A stretch of 64,000 nt of DNA. Source: Neisseriaceae bacterium. GTDB lineage: Bacteria; Pseudomonadota; Gammaproteobacteria; Burkholderiales; Neisseriaceae. Position numbers and translations under genes: made by a program. The DNA lies in contig JAFTFY010000031.1 in NCBI GenBank assembly GCA_017458185.1, forward strand, positions 1 to 64,000, written 5' to 3'. The notes under the pieces were generated by a model. The model was not told where the DNA came from, ran no database searches, and saw nothing but the letters and a program-made list of their open reading frames with translations. How positions within the stretch are numbered: position 1 is the first letter of the stretch; every line of letters starts with the position of its first letter. Shown here piece by piece: positions 26,432 through 34,346 of the stretch.

Positions 26432-27211
26432 ATGACAAACTTTTTTCGTGCCATTGGGCGATTTACCATTGAATTTATTCGTGGTTTGGGGGCGACAGTT
26501 TTGTTTTTACTCAACATACTGTTGCGTTCGGCAGACAGCGTCAAACGCCCCCGTTTAACCATTCGCCAACTTTATTTTTCGGGCGTGATGTCCATTCTTA
26601 TTGTAGCGGTGTCGGGCTTGTTTATGGGTATGGTTTTGGGCTTGCAGGTGTATAACATTTTGGTGCAGTTCAAAGCCGCCGATGTTTTGGGCTTTGCGGT
26701 TGCCGCGTCTTTGTTGCGAGAAATTGGACCTGTGTTGGCGGCGTTGCTGTTTGCCAGCAGTGCAGGCAGTGCCATGACCAGCGAAATTGGCTTAATGAAG
26801 ACCACAGAACAGTTGGAAGCGATGAATGTGATGGCGGTGAATCCTGTGGCACGCGTGGTTGCACCACGCTTTTGGGCTGGGGTGATTTCTATGCCCTTGC
26901 TTGCCGCCATTTGTGATGTGTCGGGCATTTACGGAGCGTACTTAATTGGCGTAAAACATTTGGGCTTGGACGCAGGCATTTTCTGGTCGCAAATGCAGGC
27001 GGGCGTGGATTGGCATTATGATGTTTTAAATAGCATTATTAAGTCGTTTGTGTTTGGTATTGCGATTGCGTTAATTGCCGTTTATCAAGGTTTTCACGCA
27101 AAAGCAACTGCAGAAGGCATTTTGCGTGCAACCACGCGTACTGTGGTGATTTCGTCTTTGGCGATTTTGGCATTGGATTTTATATTAACCGCATTTATGT
27201 TTATAGGGTGA
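26432..27211 (+). CDS. mlaE: Phospholipid ABC transporter permease MlaE
   Basis: A 259-residue inner-membrane permease of the Mla system. The pattern is typical: an amphipathic N-terminal helix (NFFRAIGRFTIEFIRGLGATVLFLLN), then LFMGMVLGLQVYNILVQF, and the conserved EIGPVLAALLFASSAGSAMTSEIGLMKTTEQLEAM block (about 95-130). A DUS and the remains of a DUF1016 gene lie directly upstream. Six bases separate it from mlaD. Confidence 0.95.
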   Translation: MTNFFRAIGRFTIEFIRGLGATVLFLLNILLRSADSVKRPRLTIRQLYFSGVMSILIVAVSGLFMGMVLGLQVYNILVQFKAADVLGFAVAASLLREIGPVLAALLFASSAGSAMTSEIGLMKTTEQLEAMNVMAVNPVARVVAPRFWAGVISMPLLAAICDVSGIYGAYLIGVKHLGLDAGIFWSQMQAGVDWHYDVLNSIIKSFVFGIAIALIAVYQGFHAKATAEGILRATTRTVVISSLAILALDFILTAFMFIG

Positions 27212-27217
27212 ATAACG

Positions 27218-27691
27218 ATGAAACAAAGCACAATAGAATTATGGGTTGGCGTGTTTGTGGCGATTGGTATTGCTGCATTGGTGTTTTTGTCCTTGCAAGT
27301 GGCAGGCGGCACAGGAGCAGGCACTGGCAACGCGGGCAAAACTTACACGGTGTATGCCGATTTTGACGATATTGGCGGCTTAAAAACCAAAGCCCCTGTG
27401 CGTATTGCAGGTGTGGTTGTGGGACGCGTGTCGAACATTGGCTTAAACCCCGAAACCTATCGAGCCCGCGTTACGCTGGAATTATCCGAACAATATAAAT
27501 TTAGTTCAGATGCATCCGCACAAATTTTGACTTCGGGCATTTTGGGCGAACAATACATTGGCTTGGAAGAAGGCGGCGACCCCGAACAACTGAAAAACGG
27601 CGACACCATTTCGCTAACAAATTCCGCAATGGTATTGGAAAAAATGTTGGGTAAATTTATGACGGGCTTTGTGGAGAAAAACGCGGAATAG
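27218..27691 (+). CDS. mlaD: Phospholipid-binding MCE-domain protein MlaD
   Basis: A 157-residue single-pass protein whose periplasmic MCE domain forms the hexameric lipid channel above MlaFE. The signal-anchor is ELWVGVFVAIGIAALVFLSLQVAGG. The MCE core is YTVYADFDDIGGLKTKAPVRIAGVVVGRVSNIGL (about 43-76), and the pore-loop region ILTSGILGEQYIGLEEG (about 106-122). mlaC and mlaB, which usually follow, are not here: a hairpin cassette and a second WG-repeat gene follow instead. Confidence 0.94.
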   Translation: MKQSTIELWVGVFVAIGIAALVFLSLQVAGGTGAGTGNAGKTYTVYADFDDIGGLKTKAPVRIAGVVVGRVSNIGLNPETYRARVTLELSEQYKFSSDASAQILTSGILGEQYIGLEEGGDPEQLKNGDTISLTNSAMVLEKMLGKFMTGFVEKNAE

Positions 27692-27748
27692 TTTTTAACT
27701 TCACTTTGTTTATTGAACGCTGTTTCAGGCAGCCTGAATAATTAAAAA

Positions 27749-27836
27749 GCAACGCCTATCGGCGTTGTTGGTGGGCAGAAATGCCCACCCTATAAGCACC
27801 TGCGGTGCTTTGGTGGGTTGGAAACCCACCTTACGG
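27749..27836. repeat. Array of four short-loop hairpins
   Basis: Four hairpins in a row: CAACGCC-tat-CGGCGTTG, GGTGGGCA-gaaa-TGCCCACC, AAGCACC-tgc-GGTGCTT and GGTGGGTT-gg-AAACCCACC. It is flanked by DUS at about 27725 and 27857. The last three units recur in almost the same order at 30836-30890. Confidence 0.75.
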
Positions 27837-27887
27837 CAGATTAAAATATTCATTTCAGGCTGCCTGAAAAAAACAAAAGGACAAAAA

Positions 27888-29663
27888 ATGCGTTTTTCTT
27901 TATTTTTTAGCACCATTTTTACTTTATTGGGTTCCACAATTTTGTATGCACAAGATTGCGTTAAGCCCAAAATTTATGGGCATAGTGCTGAATGTTTGTT
28001 TGAAAATCGAGCGGTTATTCACACTTATCAAGGCTATGGTTTTGCTGATGAAACAGGCAAAATTGTTATTCCTATGCAATATGATAAAGCGTGGCGTTTT
28101 AAAAATGGTCTTGCCAAAATTGAAAAAAACAAGCGTTATGGTTTAATTGATAAATCAGGCAAAATTATTATTCCACCACAATACAATGAATTAAATTATT
28201 TCACTGATAAATTATTGCGAACACGGCACAATAATCAATATGAATTATTTGATACACAAGGTAATATTATTAGCGATGAATATGATTTTATTGGCAATAT
28301 AGACTATGGTTTTGCTAAAATAAAACAAAAAGATAAATACGGTTTAATGGATGAAAATGGCAAGGTTATTATTTCGTGTCAATATGATGATATACTCACC
28401 TTAATAAAAGAACCTGATTTAATTGCGGTAAAAAAAGATAATCAATGGGGATTTGTGGATAAAAATAATCATACAGTGATTCCTTTTGTTTATGAACAGG
28501 TATGGCATTTTCATAATGGTTTTGCCAAAATTAGAAATAATCAACAATACGGTATAATTGATTTAACAGGAAAAATAATTATTCCTGCATCGTATCAATG
28601 GTTAAGTGACGCAAATGAACAAGGCGTTATGGTTTTTAAGCAAGATAATAAATTTGGTTTAATCAATAAAGATAATCAAATTATTAGAGAAGCCAAATCT
28701 GAAAAAATAGCAGATTTTAATCATATTATTATTCAAAAACAGACTGTTTCTATCAATAAAACAGTCGAAGAAAATTCGCCACAAGAAAAACAAGCGGATA
28801 ATACGGAATATGATTTTGAAAAAATAGACGGTAAATATGTTATATCAGAAAACATATTGGCAAACAAAACAGTCATAATTACAGAAAATAATCAGTACGG
28901 TTTAGCAGACGCAACAGGAAAAATAATTCTTCCTGTGGAATATAATTATATTTCTGTGATTAGTGAAGATAGATTTAAAATTCAAAAAAATAAACAATAT
29001 GGCATTGCAGATAGTCAGGGAAATATTATTTTTCCTGTGGAATATGAATATATTGCTGAATTTAAAGACGGTTTGGCTTATTTCAGGAAAACTAATGGAG
29101 AATATGGTGTTGTTGATTTAGACGGTAATATTCTTGCTCCTATGTATAGTAATGTTTCTGAATTTAAAAACGGTTTAGCAAAAGTTGAAAAAGACGGAGA
29201 CAAAGGATTAGTTAATTTGCAAGGCAAACTTGTTTTACCGATTGAATATTCCAGACTGGAAGATTTTCGCAATGGTTTTGCAATTATTCATAAATCAGGT
29301 ACGCAATCAGGTTGTGGCGTAATTGACCAAAAATTAAATTTTATTTTACCGCCTGAATATTATCATATTGGTTTTTTTGAAAAAGGTTTTGCTAAAATTA
29401 GCATAAAAGGCAATGATTGGGGGTATTTGAATCAGCATGGTCAAGTGGTTGTTCAAGGTGTTGAATATGACCGTGTTGAACCATTTAATAATGGCGTTGC
29501 TAAAATTTATAAAGGCAATAAAGCGTGGCGAGTGGATTATTCGGGACGGGTTTTTGGTATTGCAGAAGAAAATAAACAACAAAAAGAAAATAATCAAACC
29601 AAAGATAAAGAATATTTAAATCATTTAAAAGAAATTGAACGATTTAGGAAAAGCAATCAATAG
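27888..29663 (+). CDS. Secreted WG-repeat protein (second of two)
   Basis: A 591-residue protein with signal peptide MRFSLFFSTIFTLLGSTILYA and about thirteen WG-type repeats (for example YGLIDKSGKIIIPPQYNEL and YGIADSQGNIIFPVEYEYIAEF). A repeat-free acidic spacer lies near residues 285-320 and a charged tail follows the last repeat. The ATG at 27888 follows AAAAGGAC. The ORF could be extended upstream into the hairpin array but that lacks a ribosome-binding site. Architecture matches the protein at 24447-25946. A surface or periplasmic role is likely, but the function is unknown. Confidence 0.8.
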   Translation: MRFSLFFSTIFTLLGSTILYAQDCVKPKIYGHSAECLFENRAVIHTYQGYGFADETGKIVIPMQYDKAWRFKNGLAKIEKNKRYGLIDKSGKIIIPPQYNELNYFTDKLLRTRHNNQYELFDTQGNIISDEYDFIGNIDYGFAKIKQKDKYGLMDENGKVIISCQYDDILTLIKEPDLIAVKKDNQWGFVDKNNHTVIPFVYEQVWHFHNGFAKIRNNQQYGIIDLTGKIIIPASYQWLSDANEQGVMVFKQDNKFGLINKDNQIIREAKSEKIADFNHIIIQKQTVSINKTVEENSPQEKQADNTEYDFEKIDGKYVISENILANKTVIITENNQYGLADATGKIILPVEYNYISVISEDRFKIQKNKQYGIADSQGNIIFPVEYEYIAEFKDGLAYFRKTNGEYGVVDLDGNILAPMYSNVSEFKNGLAKVEKDGDKGLVNLQGKLVLPIEYSRLEDFRNGFAIIHKSGTQSGCGVIDQKLNFILPPEYYHIGFFEKGFAKISIKGNDWGYLNQHGQVVVQGVEYDRVEPFNNGVAKIYKGNKAWRVDYSGRVFGIAEENKQQKENNQTKDKEYLNHLKEIERFRKSNQ

Positions 29664-29705
29664 CAATATTTCAGGCTGCCTGAAAATATATTAAGGAGTT
29701 TTATT

Positions 29706-30617
29706 ATGAATAGTCTGTTTATGGTTATGATGGATAGTCCATTTATTGATTTAAGACCATTTATTGCAATTATTTTGATTGGACTTCTTTGTGCCGAAGT
29801 TGCTTTTGGTTTTATGGTTGCCGTAGTTATATCTTATATATTTAGAGTAAAAAAAGAAAACAAACCATTAGTTATTGCCTTAATTACTTTTGCTTTTGGT
29901 GCTCATTTTTTTTATTGGTGGCTTTCTCCGTCAGAAACGCAAAAAGCCGAAAAGAAAAGACATAAAGAAATCGAAGCCGCTCGTATCGCCGCAGAGCCGA
30001 TATTTGCAGAACAATGTAAAAAATCAGGTGAGCAAATTTATCGCACGGTTGAAAATGTTGATGGCGTGCGATTGCTCAAAATTTGGCGTGGGGCAAATGC
30101 CGATAACGATAAGCCTTTGTATAATGACCCACAATGGGAATATGCCGCTTGGGATGTGGCAGGCGGTAAATCGTATATTGGTTATTTTTTGAACAACCCT
30201 AAAAACAGTATGGGCTATTCATTTGTTGATGTGCGATTAGATGATAATCAAATTGAACGCTATTTAGGCGAATATCACGGCTCATTAGACGGAAATTTGC
30301 CTGATATGGTTGATACTGAATTAAATCCGATAGAACCTGCACAATACGCCATTACTTTTGAAAACAACACTGACCCAGAGTTGAGAAAACATTGGATTGC
30401 AGGGACAACTTTTAAAATTATGGATTTGCAAACAAATGAATTATTGGCGGAAAAAATAATCTTTACAACAGTAGATAGAAGTAGTTCTGATTATTGGCGA
30501 AATGATAGGGTTCACCATTGCGGTATTTATGGTCATTATGAGAAAGAATTAAAAAACGATGTACTGCAATTTATCAACAGCGTTTTAAAACCACGAGAAC
30601 AAAAATATGGGAATTAA
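29706..30617 (+). CDS. Hypothetical membrane-anchored protein with N-terminal TM helices
   Basis: A 303-residue protein with two or three N-terminal hydrophobic segments (about 13-45 and 56-75). A charged helix (SETQKAEKKRHKEIEAARIAAEPIFAEQCKKSGE) and a mostly beta soluble region follow. The segment FAEQCKKSGEQIYRTVENVDGVRLLKIWR is a conserved feature of uncharacterised proteins I associate with Neisseria and Acinetobacter, but I know no function. AAGGAG precedes the ATG. It follows the WG-repeat gene by 42 bases including a DUS, so both may be one unit. Confidence 0.65.
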   Translation: MNSLFMVMMDSPFIDLRPFIAIILIGLLCAEVAFGFMVAVVISYIFRVKKENKPLVIALITFAFGAHFFYWWLSPSETQKAEKKRHKEIEAARIAAEPIFAEQCKKSGEQIYRTVENVDGVRLLKIWRGANADNDKPLYNDPQWEYAAWDVAGGKSYIGYFLNNPKNSMGYSFVDVRLDDNQIERYLGEYHGSLDGNLPDMVDTELNPIEPAQYAITFENNTDPELRKHWIAGTTFKIMDLQTNELLAEKIIFTTVDRSSSDYWRNDRVHHCGIYGHYEKELKNDVLQFINSVLKPREQKYGN

Positions 30618-30998
30618 CAGGTTTCAGGCAGCCTGAAAACATTGCTGTCATTGCGAGCCGTGATGAAATCACGGCGTACGCAATCTCCTAACTACGAATA
30701 ACGGAAATGCACAAACCCTTTCAGGCAGCCTGAAAATATCGTTAGATTATAGGGGGGCATTCTTGCCCACCGCAACGCCGATAGGCGTTGATTAAATCTT
30801 TCGTTTTATGCAAACCGTAGGTTTTGGTGGGCAGGAATGCCTACCCTATAAGCACCTACGGTGCTTTGGTGGGTTGAAAACCCACCCTACAACAAAGCCT
30901 GACGGCTTTGCGGTGGGCTGGAAAGCCCACCCTATAATGTATTCTGCCCATAAAAAAACGCCTGCCAAAGCAAGCGTTTTTATTGATATATCAAACTG
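30618..30998. repeat. Intergenic repeat region with an eight-hairpin array
   Basis: In order: a DUS (about 30625), a copy of the motif CATTGCGAGC...GCAATCTCC with inner hairpin GTGAT-gaa-ATCAC (30645-30690), a second DUS (about 30720), eight consecutive hairpins at 30752-30934, and the terminator of the ABC ATPase gene (30954-30982). No gene is visible. Confidence 0.75.
30954..30982 (-). terminator. Terminator of the TrpZ-like ABC ATPase gene
   Basis: On the minus strand AAAAACGC-TTGC-tttg-GCAG-GCGTTTTTTT forms a stem with one mismatch and a long T run. Confidence 0.7.
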
Positions 30999-31793
30999 TT
31001 ACCCCAAAAGCAGTGAATCATCATCAATTTCTTCGCCGCGGGTTCGTTCAAACATTTTGAGTAGGTCTGCCACTTCCAAGCCTTGTCGTTTTTCGCCAGC
31101 CACATCAAGCACCACGCGTCCTTGATGCAGCATCACCGTGCGTGTGCCGTGGTCTAATGCTTGTCGCATGGAGTGGGTAACCATCATTACGGTGAGTTTG
31201 TTTTCGGCAACAATTTGGTCGGTGAGTTCCATCACAAAGGCGGCGGTTTTGGGGTCGAGTGCGGCGGTGTGTTCGTCTAATAATAAAATTTTGGACGGCT
31301 GCAAAGACGCCATTAACAGGCTCACGGCTTGGCGTTGTCCGCCTGATAATAAGCCCATGCGGTCGGTTAGGCGGTTTTCCAAGCCTAATTTGAGTATGGA
31401 TAATTTTTCGCGAAAGCGTTCGCGTTTGTGTTTGTCTATGGCTAATTTAAAGCCGCGTTTGTGTCCGCGTTTGTCGGCTAATGCGAGATTTTCTTCAATG
31501 CTCAATGCTTCGCAAGTGCCTGCCATCGGGTCTTGGAAAACGCGGGCAACCCAGTGGGCTCGTTTGTGGGCACCGATTCGCGTTACATCTTTGCCGTTGA
31601 TAAAAATTTTGCCCGAATCCACAAATTGTATGCCGCTAATGGCGTTCAAAAAAGTGGATTTGCCCGCACCGTTACTGCCGATGACGGTTACAAATTCGCC
31701 GTCTTTGATATTTAACGACATGCCCCGCAAAACGGGGTTTTCAATCGGTGTGCCTTTGTTAAAAGTGAGATATAAATTTTCAGCCTGCATCAT
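30999..31793 (-). CDS. ABC transporter ATPase, COG1101/TrpZ-like
   Basis: A 264-residue ATP-binding subunit. Walker A is GSNGAGKSTFLNAI (about 39-52), the signature LSGGQRQAVSLLMASLQP (about 151-168) and Walker B ILLLDEHTAALDPKTA (about 170-185). The DEHTAALDP form is typical of the uncharacterised COG1101 family, linked in streptococci to tryptophan uptake (TrpXYZ). AAAGGG precedes the ATG. It pairs with the permease gene upstream, but an inverted repeat (31819-31913) separates them. The substrate is unproven. Confidence 0.87.
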   Translation of the reverse strand: MMQAENLYLTFNKGTPIENPVLRGMSLNIKDGEFVTVIGSNGAGKSTFLNAISGIQFVDSGKIFINGKDVTRIGAHKRAHWVARVFQDPMAGTCEALSIEENLALADKRGHKRGFKLAIDKHKRERFREKLSILKLGLENRLTDRMGLLSGGQRQAVSLLMASLQPSKILLLDEHTAALDPKTAAFVMELTDQIVAENKLTVMMVTHSMRQALDHGTRTVMLHQGRVVLDVAGEKRQGLEVADLLKMFERTRGEEIDDDSLLLG

Positions 31794-31818
31794 GATAACA
31801 ACCCTTTCAACTTTTTAA

Positions 31819-31913
31819 TTAACAAACGGATTTGCTCACACCTAACGGTGTTCGCTTATATTTACAAATAAAAAATGTGAGCATCGTTAGATGCGAACAA
31901 ATCCGCTTGTTAA
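31819..31913. promoter_or_regulatory. Large inverted repeat between ABC permease and ATPase genes
   Basis: Outer arms TTAACAA-a-CGGATTTG and CAAATCCG-c-TTGTTAA pair across about 65 bases. Inner elements GCTCAC/GTGAGC and TTCGC/GCGAA also pair. In RNA this could be an attenuator or stabiliser setting different levels of ATPase and permease. Confidence 0.5.
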
Positions 31914-31982
31914 AATAAAACTAATTATGTTCAAATTTTGATAAGTTCTCTTGTGTCTTTTTTTCTAAAATCTAAAAGCGTA

Positions 31983-33122
31983 TTAACTTTTCAAGCGATT
32001 ACAAGAAAATTTGTAAATCAACATGATAACTATGATAGGTATCGAAATACATAATACACCGAACCCATAAACCAAAAGCCGAAGACTATCATTAAGTATA
32101 GCCAAACCACACATAATAATGCCTAATCCGCCTGTTATTTGGGCAAGCAAGCCAAGAATACGAATATTGCGTTGATGAGGGTCAGTTATTGCTAATATGT
32201 GCGATTTAATTTTGGGCAGAACCAAAGCAATCACCACTAAAACAGCCGTAACCAAATTCACATCTTGCGATTTTAAGCCCATGTCGCTTAAAGTGTCGTT
32301 GCCTAATGCTAACTGTATGAATAAACGATATAAAATTGCACCGACAACCACAGACACGGTGATGAAAATCATGCGTTTTGTGGGCATTAAAGTTTCGCCG
32401 ATAATCACCGCTGCCAAGCCGATAACGATTGTGCCGACACCGATTGAAATATCTGCACTGCCGTAAATTTGCACAAATAACGCACCGCCTAATGCAATTA
32501 GGGCGTTGGATAAAGCCATACCAAACACAACCATTTTGCGTGTGGCAATGCCCTGTGCTTGTGCCATGCGTTGATTTGCCCCTGTGGCTCGCACCGATAA
32601 GCCGATTTCGGTCGAAAAAAACCAGTCTAATAATAATTTGAATATCACCACAAATGCGGCGATGATTAAGGGTTTCATATAATAGGAATTTTCTTGTACT
32701 ATAAATGGTAGTGAAAAAACCGTTTTTTCGCCCAAAAGCGGCACATTTGGTGCCCCCATAATGCGTAAATTGACGGAATATAGGGCAACCATTACCAAAA
32801 TACTGGCTAATAAATGCAAAATTTTCAGCGATACATTCAGCCACGCGGTAACCAAACCCGCACACGCTCCTGCCAGCATACCTAAAAATGTGGCTAACCA
32901 AGGATTTGCCAAAAAAGATAAGGGCGAAGTGGGCGGTTGCACAATACACACCGCACACACCGCACCGCCTAATGGAAAACTGCCGTCCGCAGTTAAATCG
33001 GGAAAATCCAAAATGCGAAACGAAATCAACACGCCCAAAGCAACCAAAGTATAAATCAAGCCTGTTTCTAATGCCCCAAAAAAGGCATATGTGTTCATTC
33101 CTAAAAATGAAAAATCTGACAT
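31983..33122 (-). CDS. ABC transporter permease, COG4120/TrpY-like, with C-terminal extension
   Basis: A 379-residue inner-membrane permease. Its N-terminal 300 residues match the COG4120 family (GALETGLIYTLVALGVLISFRILDFPDLTADGSFPLGGAV at about 14-53; ATGANQRMAQAQGIATRKM at about 195). About 80 residues at the C terminus (from about 300) add further hydrophobic segments not usual for the family. The ATG at 33122 gives MSDFSFLGMNTYAFF. No substrate-binding protein gene, normally first in the operon, is found upstream. Confidence 0.85.
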   Translation of the reverse strand: MSDFSFLGMNTYAFFGALETGLIYTLVALGVLISFRILDFPDLTADGSFPLGGAVCAVCIVQPPTSPLSFLANPWLATFLGMLAGACAGLVTAWLNVSLKILHLLASILVMVALYSVNLRIMGAPNVPLLGEKTVFSLPFIVQENSYYMKPLIIAAFVVIFKLLLDWFFSTEIGLSVRATGANQRMAQAQGIATRKMVVFGMALSNALIALGGALFVQIYGSADISIGVGTIVIGLAAVIIGETLMPTKRMIFITVSVVVGAILYRLFIQLALGNDTLSDMGLKSQDVNLVTAVLVVIALVLPKIKSHILAITDPHQRNIRILGLLAQITGGLGIIMCGLAILNDSLRLLVYGFGVLCISIPIIVIMLIYKFSCNRLKS

Positions 33123-33174
33123 AAATAAAACGCTTTCTGTATGTATTTTTATGTTTTCAGGCAGCCTGAAAATA

Positions 33175-33358
33175 AGGTTTGTTTGATACGAAGTATCAAA
33201 CCTTTGATAAACGCAGTTTATCAAAGTAGATTGCGAAGCAATCAAACCGAAATTTCAACGCAGTTAAAATAAGGTTTGTTTTAACGAAGTTAAAACCTTT
33301 TATGAACGAAGTTCATAAAAGTAGATTGCGAAGCAATCAAACCGAAATTTCAACGAGC
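33175..33358. repeat. Two tandem triple-hairpin units
   Basis: Each unit of about 90 bases has three hairpins and ends GTAGATTGC-gaa-GCAATCAAACCG then AAATTTCAACG. Unit 1 stems are TTTGATAC/GTATCAAA and TTTGATAAAC/GTTTATCAAA. Unit 2 stems are TTTTAAC/GTTAAAA and TTTTATGAAC/GTTCATAAAA. The arms differ between units but keep pairing. Confidence 0.75.
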
Positions 33359-33379
33359 CGCAAGGCAAAGTTAAAATAT

Positions 33380-33502
33380 TTATTTCACCACTGTATGTTC
33401 AATGCCGCCCGAAATTTCGCCAAACACTTCGGTTTTGCTGCTGCCGTCTGTGGCACAGGCGGATAGAGCGAGTAGGGCGGTGCATAAAATAAAAAAACGC
33501 AT
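33380..33502 (-). CDS. Small lipoprotein of 40 residues
   Basis: A short gene starting ATGCGTTTTTTT encodes a 40-residue peptide. The signal peptide MRFFILCTALLALSAC ends in the lipobox LSAC. A mature part of 25 residues, CATDGSSKTEVFGEISGG then IEHTVVK, follows. AAGGAAA lies 6 bases before the ATG, a strong ribosome-binding site. It would be lipidated and held in the inner or outer membrane. Small lipoproteins with a YGEI(K/S)GGVE-like tail occur in related genomes, as far as I recall, but have no known role. It is upstream of the ABC permease gene but separated by the hairpin units, where the missing substrate-binding gene would be expected. Confidence 0.78.
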   Translation of the reverse strand: MRFFILCTALLALSACATDGSSKTEVFGEISGGIEHTVVK

Positions 33503-33652
33503 AACCATTTCCTTAAAATTTTCAGGCAGCCTGAAATAAATGAAAACTCTCTATTATACGCTTATTTATCGTTTTTCAGGCAGCCTGAATGATTTGTTTT
33601 TAGCGATTATTTGTATTACAATTTGTAACTACGCTTGTAGGATTATTCAATA

Positions 33653-33934
33653 ATGCAATTTGAATGGGACGAGAAAAAAGCCGCTGACAACATAAAAAAA
33701 CATGGCATTGTATTCAATGACGCGGCTTTTGTATTTGCAGACGAACACAGGATAGAATGGTTTGATAATCGCCAAGATTATGGCGAAGACCGTTTTAATA
33801 CCGTAGGAATGGTGTTTGGGGTGTTGTTATGTGTTTGTTATACAATGAGAAATCAAGGAAAGACTATCCGCATTATTTCCGCACGAAAGGCATACGGCAA
33901 TGAAAAAAGAAACTATTTTGCGAACCGACATTGA
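33653..33934 (+). CDS. BrnT-family toxin
   Basis: A 93-residue ribonuclease-type toxin with the family opening MQFEWDEKKAADNIKKHGIVFNDAAFVF and the C-terminal core IRIISARKAYGNEKRNYF (about 73-90). The conserved Arg and Lys residues of the BrnT active site occur in that core. In BrnTA systems the toxin comes first, as here. It overlaps the antitoxin gene by 35 bases. Confidence 0.92.
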   Translation: MQFEWDEKKAADNIKKHGIVFNDAAFVFADEHRIEWFDNRQDYGEDRFNTVGMVFGVLLCVCYTMRNQGKTIRIISARKAYGNEKRNYFANRH

Positions 33935-34196
33935 TTTAACGCAACCGTTAAGCGATGAGCAGAAACAACGCCTGACGGCATTAGCAAATATGCCTGATGA
34001 AGAAATTGATTTTTCGGATATTCCTTATAATCCAAACGCCAAATGGGTTCAGGCTGTTTCAATAAAAACAAATAAAAAACAACAAGTTACATTGCGATTA
34101 GATAAAGATATTTTGGATTTTTTCAAAAAAACAGGCAAGGGCTATCAAACTCGCTTAAATGCGGTATTGAGGACTTATATGGAAGCCCAGCAATAA
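33900..34196 (+). CDS. BrnA-family antitoxin
   Basis: A 98-residue antitoxin. The C-terminal part (KKQQVTLRLDKDILDFFKKTGKGYQTRLNAVLRTYMEAQ) is the ribbon-helix-helix module of BrnA, which dimerises, binds the operator and neutralises BrnT. The N-terminal acidic segment (DEEIDFSDIPYNPNAKW) is also typical. It starts within brnT and ends just before a strong terminator. Confidence 0.92.
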   Translation: MKKETILRTDIDLTQPLSDEQKQRLTALANMPDEEIDFSDIPYNPNAKWVQAVSIKTNKKQQVTLRLDKDILDFFKKTGKGYQTRLNAVLRTYMEAQQ

Positions 34197-34207
34197 GTGA
34201 ATATTGA

Positions 34208-34240
34208 TTAAAAACCGCTTGATAATCAAGCGGTTTTTAA
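34208..34240 (+). terminator. Terminator of the BrnT/BrnA operon
   Basis: Perfect stem AAAAACCGCTTGA / TCAAGCGGTTTTT with a two- or three-base loop. It abuts the Correia-like element that starts at 34240. Confidence 0.85.
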
Positions 34241-34343
34241 TAGTCAAAATACTTCAAAACCATAATGCGTTCTTTCGCCTTGCCGTATTATTTATACTGT
34301 CGTAGGCGTTACGCCTTTTCTACTTTTGAATTATTTTGACTAT
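34240..34343. mobile_element. Correia-like element, divergent copy
   Basis: A 104-bp element with imperfect terminal inverted repeats (ATAGTCAAAATA-c-TTCAAAA and its complement TTTTGAA-t-TATTTTGACTAT). The core TTGCCGTATTATTTATACTG is shared with three other copies here. The core is very close to that of neisserial Correia repeat enclosed elements. The arms differ from those of the other copies but still match each other. Confidence 0.75.
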
Positions 34344-34346
34344 GTT

